This document shows positions 7,877-17,268 of a stretch of 64,000 nucleotides of DNA, piece by piece. Position numbers and translations under genes: made by a program. Source of the DNA: Billgrantia azerbaijanica (GTDB taxonomy: Bacteria > Pseudomonadota > Gammaproteobacteria > Pseudomonadales > Halomonadaceae); the NCBI GenBank assembly GCA_004551485.1, contig SBLD01000003.1, forward strand, positions 62,001 through 126,000, written 5' to 3'. Each line of letters starts with the position of its first letter. Position 1 is the stretch's first letter. The notes beneath the pieces are model-generated. The model saw only the letters and a program-made list of their open reading frames with translations. It ran no database searches and was not told where the DNA came from.

Positions 7877-7893
7877 TTGGCATGCACCTTGCT
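7877..7893 (+). promoter_or_regulatory. sigma-54 (-24/-12) promoter for the symporter
   Basis: TTGGCATGCACCTTGCT: GG at 7879-7880 and GC at 7891-7892 are exactly ten bases apart, and the flanks match the RpoN consensus TGGCAC-N5-TTGC at all but one position. Transcription would begin near 7904, 140 bases before the symporter start. The intact GAFTGA regulator encoded just upstream supports its use. Confidence 0.75.
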
Positions 7894-7960
7894 CTGCATG
7901 ATTCGGGCTCGCGACGACGAGCCTGGCTTCGACAACCGCCAGCAAGAGGTTAGACCCACC

Positions 7961-8044
7961 ATGCCAATAACAATGACGACCGCGGCCACACCACGCGCCG
8001 CATCGGCCACCCTTCCGGCCACGATCACGGAGGGGCACGCGTAA
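7961..8044 (+). CDS. possible 27-residue leader peptide upstream of symporter
   Basis: A short open frame downstream of the predicted sigma-54 start encodes M-P-I-T-M-T-T-A-A-T and onward, rich in Thr, Ala and Pro; its TAA stop shares one base with the ATG of the symporter (TAATG at 8042-8046), an arrangement typical of translational coupling. Its own ribosome site is weak (AAGAGG, about 12 bases upstream), whereas the symporter has a good GGAGGGG eight bases before its ATG. It could be chance; no regulatory codon run (for example Gln or Ala) dominates enough to call it an attenuator. Confidence 0.3.
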   Translation: MPITMTTAATPRAASATLPATITEGHA

Positions 8045-9513
8045 TGCTGGATATCATCAACGATCTGCTGTGGGGCAAGGTCCTGATCGCACTGCTGATC
8101 GCCGTCGGCATCGGCTTCACGGTCGGTTCCCGCTTCGTCCAGTTTCGCTATTTCGGCCGCATGTTCCGCACCCTGGGAGCCAGCCAGGCCTTCAAGCGCG
8201 ACAAGCACGGCCACCTGAGCTCCTTCCAGGCCCTGCTGCTGTCGGTGGCCGGCCGCGTCGGTGGCGGCAACATCGCCGGCGTCGCGGTGGCGATCACCCT
8301 CGGCGGCCCGGGCGCCATCTTCTGGATGTGGGTGGTCGGCCTGATGGGCATGGCCACCAGCTACCTCGAGTGCACCCTCGCCCAGGCCTACAAGACGGCG
8401 CAGCCCGACGGCACCTACCGCGGCGGCCCGGCGTACTACATCGCCCGCGGGCTCGGCAGCCGCTGGACGTGGCTCGCGGGCCTCTACTCGGTGCTGCTGC
8501 TGGTCACCTTCGGCTTCGGCTTCTCCGCCCTGCAGTCCTACGCCGTCGCCACGTCCGTCGATGACGCCTTCGGCATCCCGGTCACCTACACCGGCATCGT
8601 CATGGCCGTGCTCGTCGGCCTGATCATCTTCGGCGGCGTCAAGCGCATCGCCCGGGTGGCGGAAGTGCTGGTGCCGGTGATGGCGGTCGGCTACCTGCTG
8701 ATTGCCATCGTGGTACTGGGCATGAACCTGACCCGGATCCCCGAGGCAATCCAACTGATCGTCCACAGCGCCTTTGGCCTCGAGCAGGCCGTGGGAGGGG
8801 GCATCGGCGCGGCCATCCTGATGGGGGTCAAGCGCGGCCTGTTCTCCAACGAGGCGGGCCTGGGCAGCGCACCGAACGTGGCGGCGGTCGCCTACGTGCC
8901 GCACCCGGCCAACCAGGGCATCGTCCAGGCGTTCTCGGTATTCATCGACACCCTGATCATCTGCTCCGCCACCGCCTTCACCATCCTGCTCAGCGGCGTC
9001 TACGATCCCGCATCCGGCGCCGACATCGGCGGCGTGGCCCTGACCCAGGCGGCGCTGGCCGATCACGTCGGGGAATGGGGGCGCAGCTTCGTCAGCATCG
9101 CGCTGCTGCTGTTCGGCTTCAGCACCATCCTCTACAACTACTACCTCGGCGAGAACAGCCTCAACTTCTTCAGCGAGCAGAACAAGACGCTGTTCAACGT
9201 CTTCCGGATCGCCATCATCGGCCTGTGCGGCTGGGGCGCGACCACCGACCTGGGCACGGTCTTCGCCTTTGCCGACGTCACCATGGGGTTCCTGGCGCTG
9301 GCCAACCTGGTCGCCCTGATCCTGCTGATCAAGCCGGGGCTGCGCTTCATGCGCGACTTCGACGACCAGATCAAGGCCGGCATCCGCCACCCGGTCTTCG
9401 ATGCCAGCCAGTTCAGCGACCTGAACGTCGATCCGACCGCCTGGGACATCGAGCCCGAAGACCGACAGCGGCTGCAGCGGGCCCGGGAAGCGGTCGCGCA
9501 CCCCGCCCGCTGA
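8044..9513 (+). CDS. AGCS-family sodium:alanine/glycine/glutamine symporter
   Basis: A 489-residue inner-membrane transporter with about ten hydrophobic helices. The family signature near residue 70, S-V-A-G-R-V-G-G-G-N-I-A-G-V-A, and the later K-R-G-L-F-S-N-E-A-G-L-G-S-A-P segment are hallmarks of the alanine or glycine:cation symporter (DagA/AlsT/GlnT) family. It imports a small neutral amino acid with Na+ (or H+), fitting a halophile. GGAGGGG precedes the ATG by eight bases. The following gene is a glutaminase and the upstream regulation looks amino-acid-responsive, so glutamine is a sensible substrate guess, as proposed for AlsT-glutaminase pairs, but alanine cannot be excluded from sequence. 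Confidence 0.92.
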   Translation: MLDIINDLLWGKVLIALLIAVGIGFTVGSRFVQFRYFGRMFRTLGASQAFKRDKHGHLSSFQALLLSVAGRVGGGNIAGVAVAITLGGPGAIFWMWVVGLMGMATSYLECTLAQAYKTAQPDGTYRGGPAYYIARGLGSRWTWLAGLYSVLLLVTFGFGFSALQSYAVATSVDDAFGIPVTYTGIVMAVLVGLIIFGGVKRIARVAEVLVPVMAVGYLLIAIVVLGMNLTRIPEAIQLIVHSAFGLEQAVGGGIGAAILMGVKRGLFSNEAGLGSAPNVAAVAYVPHPANQGIVQAFSVFIDTLIICSATAFTILLSGVYDPASGADIGGVALTQAALADHVGEWGRSFVSIALLLFGFSTILYNYYLGENSLNFFSEQNKTLFNVFRIAIIGLCGWGATTDLGTVFAFADVTMGFLALANLVALILLIKPGLRFMRDFDDQIKAGIRHPVFDASQFSDLNVDPTAWDIEPEDRQRLQRAREAVAHPAR

Positions 9514-9540
9514 GCGGATAGCCCGTCCCCGTCCGTCGTC

Positions 9541-9572
9541 CGGCCCGGAAGCGATGCCATCGCGCCGGGCCG
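9541..9572 (+). terminator. strong hairpin between symporter and glutaminase genes
   Basis: Arms CGGCCCGG (9541-9548) and CCGGGCCG (9565-9572) enclose a second inverted pair GCGAT/ATCGC, giving a long GC-rich stem. Only a weak pyrimidine stretch follows, so it may be a leaky terminator or mRNA-stabilising stem setting glutaminase below symporter expression rather than a full stop. Confidence 0.55.
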
Positions 9573-9619
9573 GTCTCCTTCAATCGCTCGACACATCGGA
9601 ACAGCGGACAGCCGAACGC

Positions 9620-11300
<1,681 letters not shown>

Positions 11301-11413
11301 CCCCCAGCCGCAGGCGCTTGTCACAGCCATCGGCGGTCGAGTAAGCTAATCTGTCCCGTGAATTTCACCGTGTCCGGCCGTGCCGGCACGCCTCTCAGTT
11401 CAGGAAGGTCCAC

Positions 11414-11674
11414 ATGGCGCGCGTCACCGTCGAAGATTGTCTGGAAAACGTCGAGAACCGCTTCAAGCTGGTGATGATCTCCACCCAGCGGGCGCGTCAG
11501 CTCGCCCGCGGCTCCCGTGACTCCCAGCTCCCCTGGGAGAACGACAAACCCACCGTCATGGCCCTGCGCGAGATCGCCGCGGGCCTGGTCGATGAAAGCG
11601 TGCTCGATGAACCCATCGAGGCGCCGGTCAGAATTCGCCGCGAGGGCGAGCCGGGCATCGCCATCGAGGAGTAA
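11414..11674 (+). CDS. rpoZ: RNA polymerase omega subunit
   Basis: An 86-residue protein opening [11 protein letters not shown] followed by N-R-F-K-L-V and R-A-R-Q-L, the conserved core of omega, which helps assemble the beta' subunit and forms part of a ppGpp site. AGGAAGG lies about eight bases before the ATG. It sits 22 bases upstream of spoT, the common rpoZ-spoT arrangement. Confidence 0.96.
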   Translation: MARVTVEDCLENVENRFKLVMISTQRARQLARGSRDSQLPWENDKPTVMALREIAAGLVDESVLDEPIEAPVRIRREGEPGIAIEE

Positions 11675-11695
11675 CCCCCAGTACAAGGCGCGCCC

Positions 11696-13831
11696 ATGTT
11701 CACCATCGACGACCTGGCCGACCGACTCGGCGGCTATCTGCCCGCTGACGAGATCCTGCAGGTCAAGCGCGCCTTCTACTACGCCGAGCAGGCCCACGAC
11801 GGCCAGCGCCGTCGTTCCGGCGAGCCCTACGTGACTCACCCCCTCGCCGTGGCCAATATCCTGGCCAATATGCACATGGACCATCAGAGCCTGATGGCCG
11901 CCATGCTGCACGACGTCATCGAGGACACCGGCGTCTCCAAGGAGGCGCTCGCCGAGCAGTTCGGCAAGCCGGTGGCGGAGCTCGTCGACGGCGTCTCCAA
12001 GCTGACCCAGATCACCTTCGAGGACAAGGCGGTCGCCCAGGCCGAGAATTTCCAGAAGATGGTCCTGGCGATGTCGCGCGACATCCGCGTGATCATCGTC
12101 AAGCTCGCCGACCGGCTGCACAACATGCGCACCCTGGGCGCGCTGCGCCCCGAGAAGAAGCGCCGCATCGCGCGCGAGACGCTGGAGATCTACGCGCGCA
12201 TCGCCAGTCGCCTGGGCATCAACACCATCCGCGTCGAGCTCGAGGATCTCTCCTTCCAGGCGCTGCACCCAATGCGCGCCGAGCGCATCAAGCGCGCCGT
12301 GTCCAGCGCCCGCGGCCACCGCCGCTCGGCGATCCGCCAGGTGCAGAACGCCCTGCAGAAGAGCCTCGACGACGAGGGCCTGCCGGGCACCGTGGTGGGC
12401 CGCCAGAAGCACCTGCTGTCGATCTACAAGAAGATGCGCGACCAGCGCAAGTCGTTCGCCGAGATCATGGACGTGTTCGGCTTTCGCATCATCACCGAGG
12501 ACGTCGACAGCTGCTACCGCATCCTCGGCGTGGTGCACAACCTCTACAAGCCGGTGCCCGGGCGCTTCAAGGACTACATCGCCATCCCCAAGGCCAACGG
12601 CTACCAGAGCCTGCACACCACCCTGTTCGGCCGCAGCGGCATGCCCATCGAGGTGCAGATCCGCACCCGCGAGATGGAGGCCATGGCCAACAACGGCATC
12701 GCCGCCCACTGGCTCTACAAGGCCGGCCAGACCGACCACCCCATTGCCGAGGGCAGCCACGCCCGCGCTCGGGAATGGGTCAAGGGACTGCTCGAGATGC
12801 AGCGTCATGCCGGTGACTCCCTGGAGTTCATCGAGCACGTCAAGAACGACCTCTTCCCCGATGACATCTACGTCTTCACGCCGCGCGGCGACATCATGGA
12901 GCTGCCCCAGGGCGCCACGGTGATCGACTTCGCCTACAGCGTGCACACCGACATCGGCAACAGCTGCATCGCCTGTCGCATCGATCGTCACCTGGCACCG
13001 CTCTCCACCCCCCTGGAGAGCGGCCAGACGCTGGAGATCATCACCGCGCCCGGCGCCAAGCCCAACCTCGCCTGGCTCAGCTTCGTGGTCACCGCCAAGG
13101 CGCGCTCGGCGATCCGCCATGCCCTCAAGCACCAGCAGCACACCGAGGCGGTGCAGCTCGGCCGCCGCTTGCTCAACAAGGCACTGGGCCACTTCGAGAC
13201 GAGCCTCGAGGAACTGCCGGCGGAGGTGGTACCGGCGCTGCTCGACGAGCTCGGCGTGAAGAACGAGGAGGCGCTGCTCGAGTCCATCGGCCTCGGCACG
13301 CGGGTTGCCCACGTGGTGGCGCGCCACTTGATCGACCTCCGCCACGGCGACAGCGGCGCCGAGCACCCGGCGCCGGCCAAGCCCCAGGGCCCCATCGTGA
13401 TCAGCGGCGCCGAGGGCATGGTGATCAAGTTCGCCCGCTGCTGCCACCCGCTGCCCGGCGACCCGGTGATCGGCCACCTCTCGGTGGGCAAGGGCATCGT
13501 CGTGCACCGCGCCGAGTGTCGTAACCTCGCCGAGCTGAAGAGCGATCCCGACAAGCTGTTCGCCCTGGAGTGGGCGAACGAGCACCACGAGGACTTCGCC
13601 GTGGCGCTGCGCATCGAGATCGCCAGCCGCCGCGGGCTGGTGGCGGAGCTGGCGAGCCTGGTCACCGACGCCGACGCCAACATCGAGCGCATCGGCATCG
13701 AGGAGCGCGACGCCCGGCTCTCCATCGTGCACCTGACCCTGGCGGTACGCGACCGCGTCCACCTGGCACGCATCATCAAGCGCCTGCGCAACCTCTCCCA
13801 CGTCGGCAAGATCAGTCGCGTCGGCAATTGA
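11696..13831 (+). CDS. spoT: bifunctional (p)ppGpp hydrolase/synthetase
   Basis: A 711-residue RSH-family protein. Domains in order: HD hydrolase (M-L-H-D-V-I-E-D-T-G near residue 70, catalytic H-D and E-D intact), synthetase region (F-G-F-R-I-I-T-E-D and R-F-K-D-Y-I-A-I-P-K-A-N-G-Y-Q-S-L-H-T-T), TGS (I-Y-V-F-T-P-R-G-D-I-M-E-L-P), zinc-finger-like R-C-C-H-P-L-P-G-D and C-terminal ACT. The intact HD motif marks SpoT rather than RelA. It balances the stringent alarmone in response to carbon, phosphate or fatty-acid stress. Genes rpoZ and ridA flank it, as in pseudomonads. Confidence 0.96.
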   Translation: MFTIDDLADRLGGYLPADEILQVKRAFYYAEQAHDGQRRRSGEPYVTHPLAVANILANMHMDHQSLMAAMLHDVIEDTGVSKEALAEQFGKPVAELVDGVSKLTQITFEDKAVAQAENFQKMVLAMSRDIRVIIVKLADRLHNMRTLGALRPEKKRRIARETLEIYARIASRLGINTIRVELEDLSFQALHPMRAERIKRAVSSARGHRRSAIRQVQNALQKSLDDEGLPGTVVGRQKHLLSIYKKMRDQRKSFAEIMDVFGFRIITEDVDSCYRILGVVHNLYKPVPGRFKDYIAIPKANGYQSLHTTLFGRSGMPIEVQIRTREMEAMANNGIAAHWLYKAGQTDHPIAEGSHARAREWVKGLLEMQRHAGDSLEFIEHVKNDLFPDDIYVFTPRGDIMELPQGATVIDFAYSVHTDIGNSCIACRIDRHLAPLSTPLESGQTLEIITAPGAKPNLAWLSFVVTAKARSAIRHALKHQQHTEAVQLGRRLLNKALGHFETSLEELPAEVVPALLDELGVKNEEALLESIGLGTRVAHVVARHLIDLRHGDSGAEHPAPAKPQGPIVISGAEGMVIKFARCCHPLPGDPVIGHLSVGKGIVVHRAECRNLAELKSDPDKLFALEWANEHHEDFAVALRIEIASRRGLVAELASLVTDADANIERIGIEERDARLSIVHLTLAVRDRVHLARIIKRLRNLSHVGKISRVGN

Positions 13832-13846
13832 CCCCCATTCCGGCTG

Positions 13847-13863
13847 CCCGCCCCGGGGGCGGG
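13847..13863 (+). terminator. GC hairpin after spoT
   Basis: CCCGCCCC directly followed by GGGGGCGGG, 16 bases after the spoT stop, without a T-run. It could be a weak terminator or processing stem between spoT and ridA. Confidence 0.35.
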
Positions 13864-13915
13864 ACGGCACTTCCTTATCCTTCACGCAGAGCCCTGCAAC
13901 CACCGAGGAGATCCC

Positions 13916-14305
13916 ATGAGCAACAAGGCCGTGATCAGCACCGAAAAAGCCCCCGCCGCCATCGGTCCCTACTCCCAGGCCATCAAGGCCGGCAACACCG
14001 TCTACCTCTCCGGCCAGATCCCGCTGGACCCCGCCACCATGACGCTCGTCTCCGACGACTTCGAGGCCCAGGCGCGCCAGGTCTTCACCAACCTGCAGGC
14101 CGTCTGCGAGGAGGCCGCGGGCTCGCTGGGCGAGATCGTCAAGATCAACCTCTACCTGGTGGATCTGGACAATTTCGCCATCGTCAACCAGGTGATGGAG
14201 GAGTTCTTCACCGCCCCCTTCCCGGCCCGCGCCGCGGTGGGCGTGAAGGCGCTGCCCAAGGGCGCGCAGGTCGAAGCGGAGGCAATCCTGGTGATTGGTG
14301 ACTGA
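13916..14305 (+). CDS. ridA: RidA family enamine/imine deaminase
   Basis: A 129-residue protein aligned end-to-end with E. coli RidA from memory: A-I-G-P-Y-S-Q-A near residue 15, S-G-Q-I-P near 32 and P-A-R-A-A-V near 103. The key Arg105 of the RidA subfamily is present at the same position. RidA hydrolyses reactive 2-aminoacrylate and related enamines released by PLP enzymes such as threonine and serine dehydratases. A good ribosome site (GAGGAG) precedes the ATG. Adjacency to spoT is widespread and does not imply a shared pathway. Confidence 0.95.
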   Translation: MSNKAVISTEKAPAAIGPYSQAIKAGNTVYLSGQIPLDPATMTLVSDDFEAQARQVFTNLQAVCEEAAGSLGEIVKINLYLVDLDNFAIVNQVMEEFFTAPFPARAAVGVKALPKGAQVEAEAILVIGD

Positions 14306-14310
14306 AGAGC

Positions 14311-14826
14311 ATGAGGCTCTTCCTGGCCCTGGTGCCGCCGCCCGCGTTGCGCGGGCGGCTCGGCGAACTGGCCGACCTGGCCCACGCCCGCTGCGGCGGG
14401 CGACGGGTGCCGGACGAAAGCCTGCACCTGACGCTGGCCTTTCTCGGCGAGGTCGAGGCGGCCCCGGCCGCCGCGCTCGCCGACTGGCTGCGCGACCTGA
14501 CGATCGCCTCCGGCACCTGGCGGCTCGATGCCTGGGGGCGCTTTCCGCGGCCAGGCATCGTCTGGGTCGGCGGCCACCACCCCGACCCCGCCCTGCAGGC
14601 CCTGCAGCGGTGGCTGTGGGACGACCTGGAGCGCCTCGGCCACCCGGGGCGCCCCTCGCGCTTCGTGCCCCACGTCACCCTGCTGCGCCGGGCACGGCGC
14701 CTCGATAGCCGCGACCTACCGGACATTTGCCTCGAATGGTCCTATCATCATATTGAGCTAATTCACTCCATCGTCGACGACCGGGGGGCTCGCTACGTGC
14801 CCCTGGCCCGCTCGAACGAGCAGTGA
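14311..14826 (+). CDS. thpR: RNA 2',3'-cyclic phosphodiesterase (2H family)
   Basis: A 171-residue two-histidine phosphoesterase. Both H-x-T-x motifs are visible: H-L-T-L-A-F-L-G near residue 41 and H-V-T-L-L-R near residue 124, at normal spacing for ThpR/LigT. The family opens 2',3'-cyclic phosphates at RNA ends, and in E. coli can ligate tRNA halves in vitro. It starts five bases after ridA, so the two are likely co-transcribed; the ribosome site overlaps the ridA stop (G-A-C-T-G-A-A-G-A-G). Confidence 0.88.
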   Translation: MRLFLALVPPPALRGRLGELADLAHARCGGRRVPDESLHLTLAFLGEVEAAPAAALADWLRDLTIASGTWRLDAWGRFPRPGIVWVGGHHPDPALQALQRWLWDDLERLGHPGRPSRFVPHVTLLRRARRLDSRDLPDICLEWSYHHIELIHSIVDDRGARYVPLARSNEQ

Positions 14827-14885
14827 CCCCGGCCGGCATCCCGTCAACGGAGACGCGGCAGGAAGACAGGGAAGGGAGGAAGCGC

Positions 14886-15389
14886 ATGCGCGGCAGGCTG
14901 GCCTCGATAGCCCTCATCACCTCGCTGGCCACCCTGGCCAGCGACCGCAGCCCGGCGGAAGTCGGTGTGGCCGCCGGGATCACCAGCGAATCCACCGCCG
15001 CCGTGACGCTCGCGGTCGACACCCGGCTGCCGCTCACGCGCCTCCATCCGCGCCTCGACCTGCGCCTGGGCACCGGCTTGCTGCTGCTGTCGAGCCGGGA
15101 GCACGACGGCAATGCCGCCTGGCTGCTCACCCCGGCGCTGCGCTACACCTTCGCCGGCGAAGCGGCGTGGTTCGTGGAGGGCGGCATCGGCGCGGCGCTC
15201 TTCGTCGACACCCGCCTGGACGAGCGCGAGCTCTCCACCGCCTTCCAGTTCCACGACCGCCTCGCCCTGGGCCGAGCCTTCGGCGACGGCGAGCTGACGC
15301 TCTCCCTCAACCACTACTCGAACGCCAGCATCGAGTCCCCCAACGATGGCTTCGAAACGCTGATGCTGGGCTACCGCTGGGCGTGGTAG
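14886..15389 (+). CDS. pagL: PagL-like lipid A 3-O-deacylase
   Basis: A 167-residue outer-membrane protein: signal peptide at residues 1 to about 24, then short amphipathic beta-strands ending in an aromatic residue (G-Y-R-W-A-W), typical of an outer-membrane barrel. The segment N-H-Y-S-N-A-S-I near residue 140 fits the catalytic His-Ser pair of PagL/acyloxyacyl hydrolases, which remove the 3-O acyl chain of lipid A. ATG 14886 is chosen because GGGAGGA lies just upstream and the signal peptide follows at once; an earlier GTG/ATG-type frame opening at 14823 would add 21 hydrophilic residues. It converges with the next gene across four bases. Confidence 0.8.
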   Translation: MRGRLASIALITSLATLASDRSPAEVGVAAGITSESTAAVTLAVDTRLPLTRLHPRLDLRLGTGLLLLSSREHDGNAAWLLTPALRYTFAGEAAWFVEGGIGAALFVDTRLDERELSTAFQFHDRLALGRAFGDGELTLSLNHYSNASIESPNDGFETLMLGYRWAW

Positions 15390-15393
15390 CGCC

Positions 15394-16266
15394 TCACACC
15401 GGTTCGGTCAGGAAGCCGCCGGCCTTCATCACCTGCAGGTAGCCGGCCCGGTAGTCGGGATAGCGGAAGCGATACCCCGAGGCGAGCAGCCGCGCATTGT
15501 CGCAGCGCTTGCTGGCGCGCTTGCGCAGCGGCGCCTGGATCACCTCGGTGGGCTGCACCTTGAGCTGGCCAGCCATCCAGCGCATCACCTCGTAAAGCGG
15601 CGCCGGCTCGCAGTCGCACGCCAGGTAGAGCGGTTCCAGCGCTGCCCCCGCCTCGCTCTGGCCGATCAGGTGGGCCAGCACGCCGGCGCAGTCGTCGCGA
15701 TGGATGCGGTTGGAGTACATGGGCGGCGCCGTGGGCGCGATGCGCCCCTCCAGCACCTGGTGGATCAGGCGATCGCGGCCGGGCCCGTAGATGCCCGCAA
15801 AGCGCACCACGCTGCCGGGCAGCGGGCTCTCCCACAGGGCCTGCTCGGCCTCACGCATCAGCACCCCGGAGAAACTGCTCGCCTCGGCGGGACTCGCCTC
15901 GTCGACCCGCTCGCCCTCCTTCTGGCCGTAGACGCTGGTAGAGGAGACGAACAACAACCGCTCGGGCGTCTTGTCGCGCGCTTCAAAGGTGCGCAGCACC
16001 GCCTTGAGACCATCCGGATAGGCGGCACGGTAGGCCGCCTCGTCGAAGCGATCGGCGCTGAGCACATAGACCACGAAGTCGGCATCGGGCAGCGCGGCGA
16101 GGGCCGCCGCATCGCCGAGATCCAGCGGCAGCGGCTCGATGCCGCTGCCCTCCAGGGCAGCGACATTGCGCCGCGCCCCGATGACCCGGTGACCGGCGGC
16201 GATCAGCTCGCGGCCCAGTACCAGGCCGATGTCGCCACAGCCCAGAATCAGCGTCGTCTTCTTCAC
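15394..16266 (-). CDS. NAD-dependent epimerase/SDR-family protein (YeeZ-like)
   Basis: A 290-residue Rossmann-fold protein. The dinucleotide site L-G-C-G-D-I-G-L-V-L-G begins at residue 8, and S-S-T-S-V-Y-G-Q (about residue 108) is the extended-SDR active-site region with Tyr; G-I-Y-G-P-G-R follows near 160. It resembles E. coli YeeZ and other uncharacterised nucleoside-diphosphate-sugar epimerase-like proteins; the substrate is unknown. A GTG start at 16266 is chosen because the Rossmann fold begins immediately after and GAGAGAAAG lies just upstream; an in-frame ATG at 16317 would add 17 residues. It is divergent from oxyR. Confidence 0.75.
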   Translation of the reverse strand: MKKTTLILGCGDIGLVLGRELIAAGHRVIGARRNVAALEGSGIEPLPLDLGDAAALAALPDADFVVYVLSADRFDEAAYRAAYPDGLKAVLRTFEARDKTPERLLFVSSTSVYGQKEGERVDEASPAEASSFSGVLMREAEQALWESPLPGSVVRFAGIYGPGRDRLIHQVLEGRIAPTAPPMYSNRIHRDDCAGVLAHLIGQSEAGAALEPLYLACDCEPAPLYEVMRWMAGQLKVQPTEVIQAPLRKRASKRCDNARLLASGYRFRYPDYRAGYLQVMKAGGFLTEPV

Positions 16267-16347
16267 CTTTCTCTCGCCCCCTGATAAAAAGTCCCTATTG
16301 GCAAGCCAAACATCCATCGATCGAGAGGATGCCCCGCGGGCACCATC

Positions 16348-17268
16348 ATGACTCTAACAGAACTTCGCTACATCGTGACACTGGCCCAGGAGCGACACTT
16401 CGGACGCGCCGCCGAGCGCTGCTTCGTGTCACAACCGACCCTCTCGGTGGCAGTCAAGAAGCTCGAGGAGGAGCTCGGCGTGGCGCTGTTCGAGCGCTCC
16501 AAGTCCACCGTCCAGGTCACCCCCATGGGCGAGAAGATCGTCGAGCAGGCCCAGCGCGTGCTGGAGCAGAGCAGCGTGATCAAGGAGCTGGCCACGGCGG
16601 GCCGCGACCAGCTGGCCAGCCCCCTGCGCATCGGCGCCATCTACACCATCGGCCCCTACCTCTTTCCGCAGCTGGTCCCGGCACTCGCCGCGAGCGCGCC
16701 GCAGATGTCGCTCTACATCGAGGAGGGGTTCACCGGCAACCTGCGCCGCAAGCTGCGCAGCGGCGAACTCGATGCCATCATCGTCGCGCTGCCCTTCACC
16801 GAGACCGACGTGGTCACCAAGCCGCTCTACGAGGAGGCCTTCGAGGTGCTGATCCCGGCCGATCACCCCTGGGCCGCGCGCAGCCACATCGACAAGGAGG
16901 ACCTGCTCAAGGAGCGCCTGCTGCTGCTCGGCGAGGGGCACTGCTTCCGTGACCAGATCCTCGAGGCCTGCCCGGCGATCAGCCACAAGCTCAACAGCCC
17001 CCACAACACCCTCACCGCCGAGGGCGGCTCGCTGGAGACGATCCGCCACATGGTGGCCTCCAAGCTCGGCATCACCGTGCTGCCGCGCTCGGCCATCGGC
17101 ACCGGCCACTACGAGAGCGGCCTGCTCACCAGCCGCCCCTTCACCGAGCCGGCGCCCTCGCGCACCGTGGCCATCGCCTGGCGCGCCAGCTTCCCGCGGC
17201 CCAAGGCGATCGATGCCGTCGCCGACGCCATCCTGCACTGCCGCGAGGCGCTGCCGAAAACGGCATGA
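16348..17268 (+). CDS. oxyR: hydrogen peroxide-sensing LysR regulator
   Basis: A 306-residue LysR-type protein. The N-terminal helix-turn-helix (H-F-G-R-A-A-E-R-C-F-V-S-Q-P-T-L-S-V-A-V-K-K-L-E) and substrate-like domain are complete. The peroxide switch is visible as G-H-C-F-R-D-Q-I-L-E-A-C, two cysteines nine residues apart as in E. coli OxyR Cys199/Cys208. It activates catalase, AhpC and related genes on disulfide formation. The stop overlaps the recG start by 4 bp, an oxyR-recG operon known in pseudomonads. Confidence 0.95.
   Translation: MTLTELRYIVTLAQERHFGRAAERCFVSQPTLSVAVKKLEEELGVALFERSKSTVQVTPMGEKIVEQAQRVLEQSSVIKELATAGRDQLASPLRIGAIYTIGPYLFPQLVPALAASAPQMSLYIEEGFTGNLRRKLRSGELDAIIVALPFTETDVVTKPLYEEAFEVLIPADHPWAARSHIDKEDLLKERLLLLGEGHCFRDQILEACPAISHKLNSPHNTLTAEGGSLETIRHMVASKLGITVLPRSAIGTGHYESGLLTSRPFTEPAPSRTVAIAWRASFPRPKAIDAVADAILHCREALPKTA

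Noticed and set aside
11321-13903. Long minus-strand open frame across spoT and rpoZ
   Set aside because: It is the GC-rich antisense shadow of well-supported genes, without family resemblance or ribosome site.
13916-14305. Suspected loss of the catalytic Arg in RidA
   Set aside because: Counting against E. coli RidA shows the key Arg105 is present (P-A-R-A); the changed residue near V-K-A-L-P is not the catalytic one.
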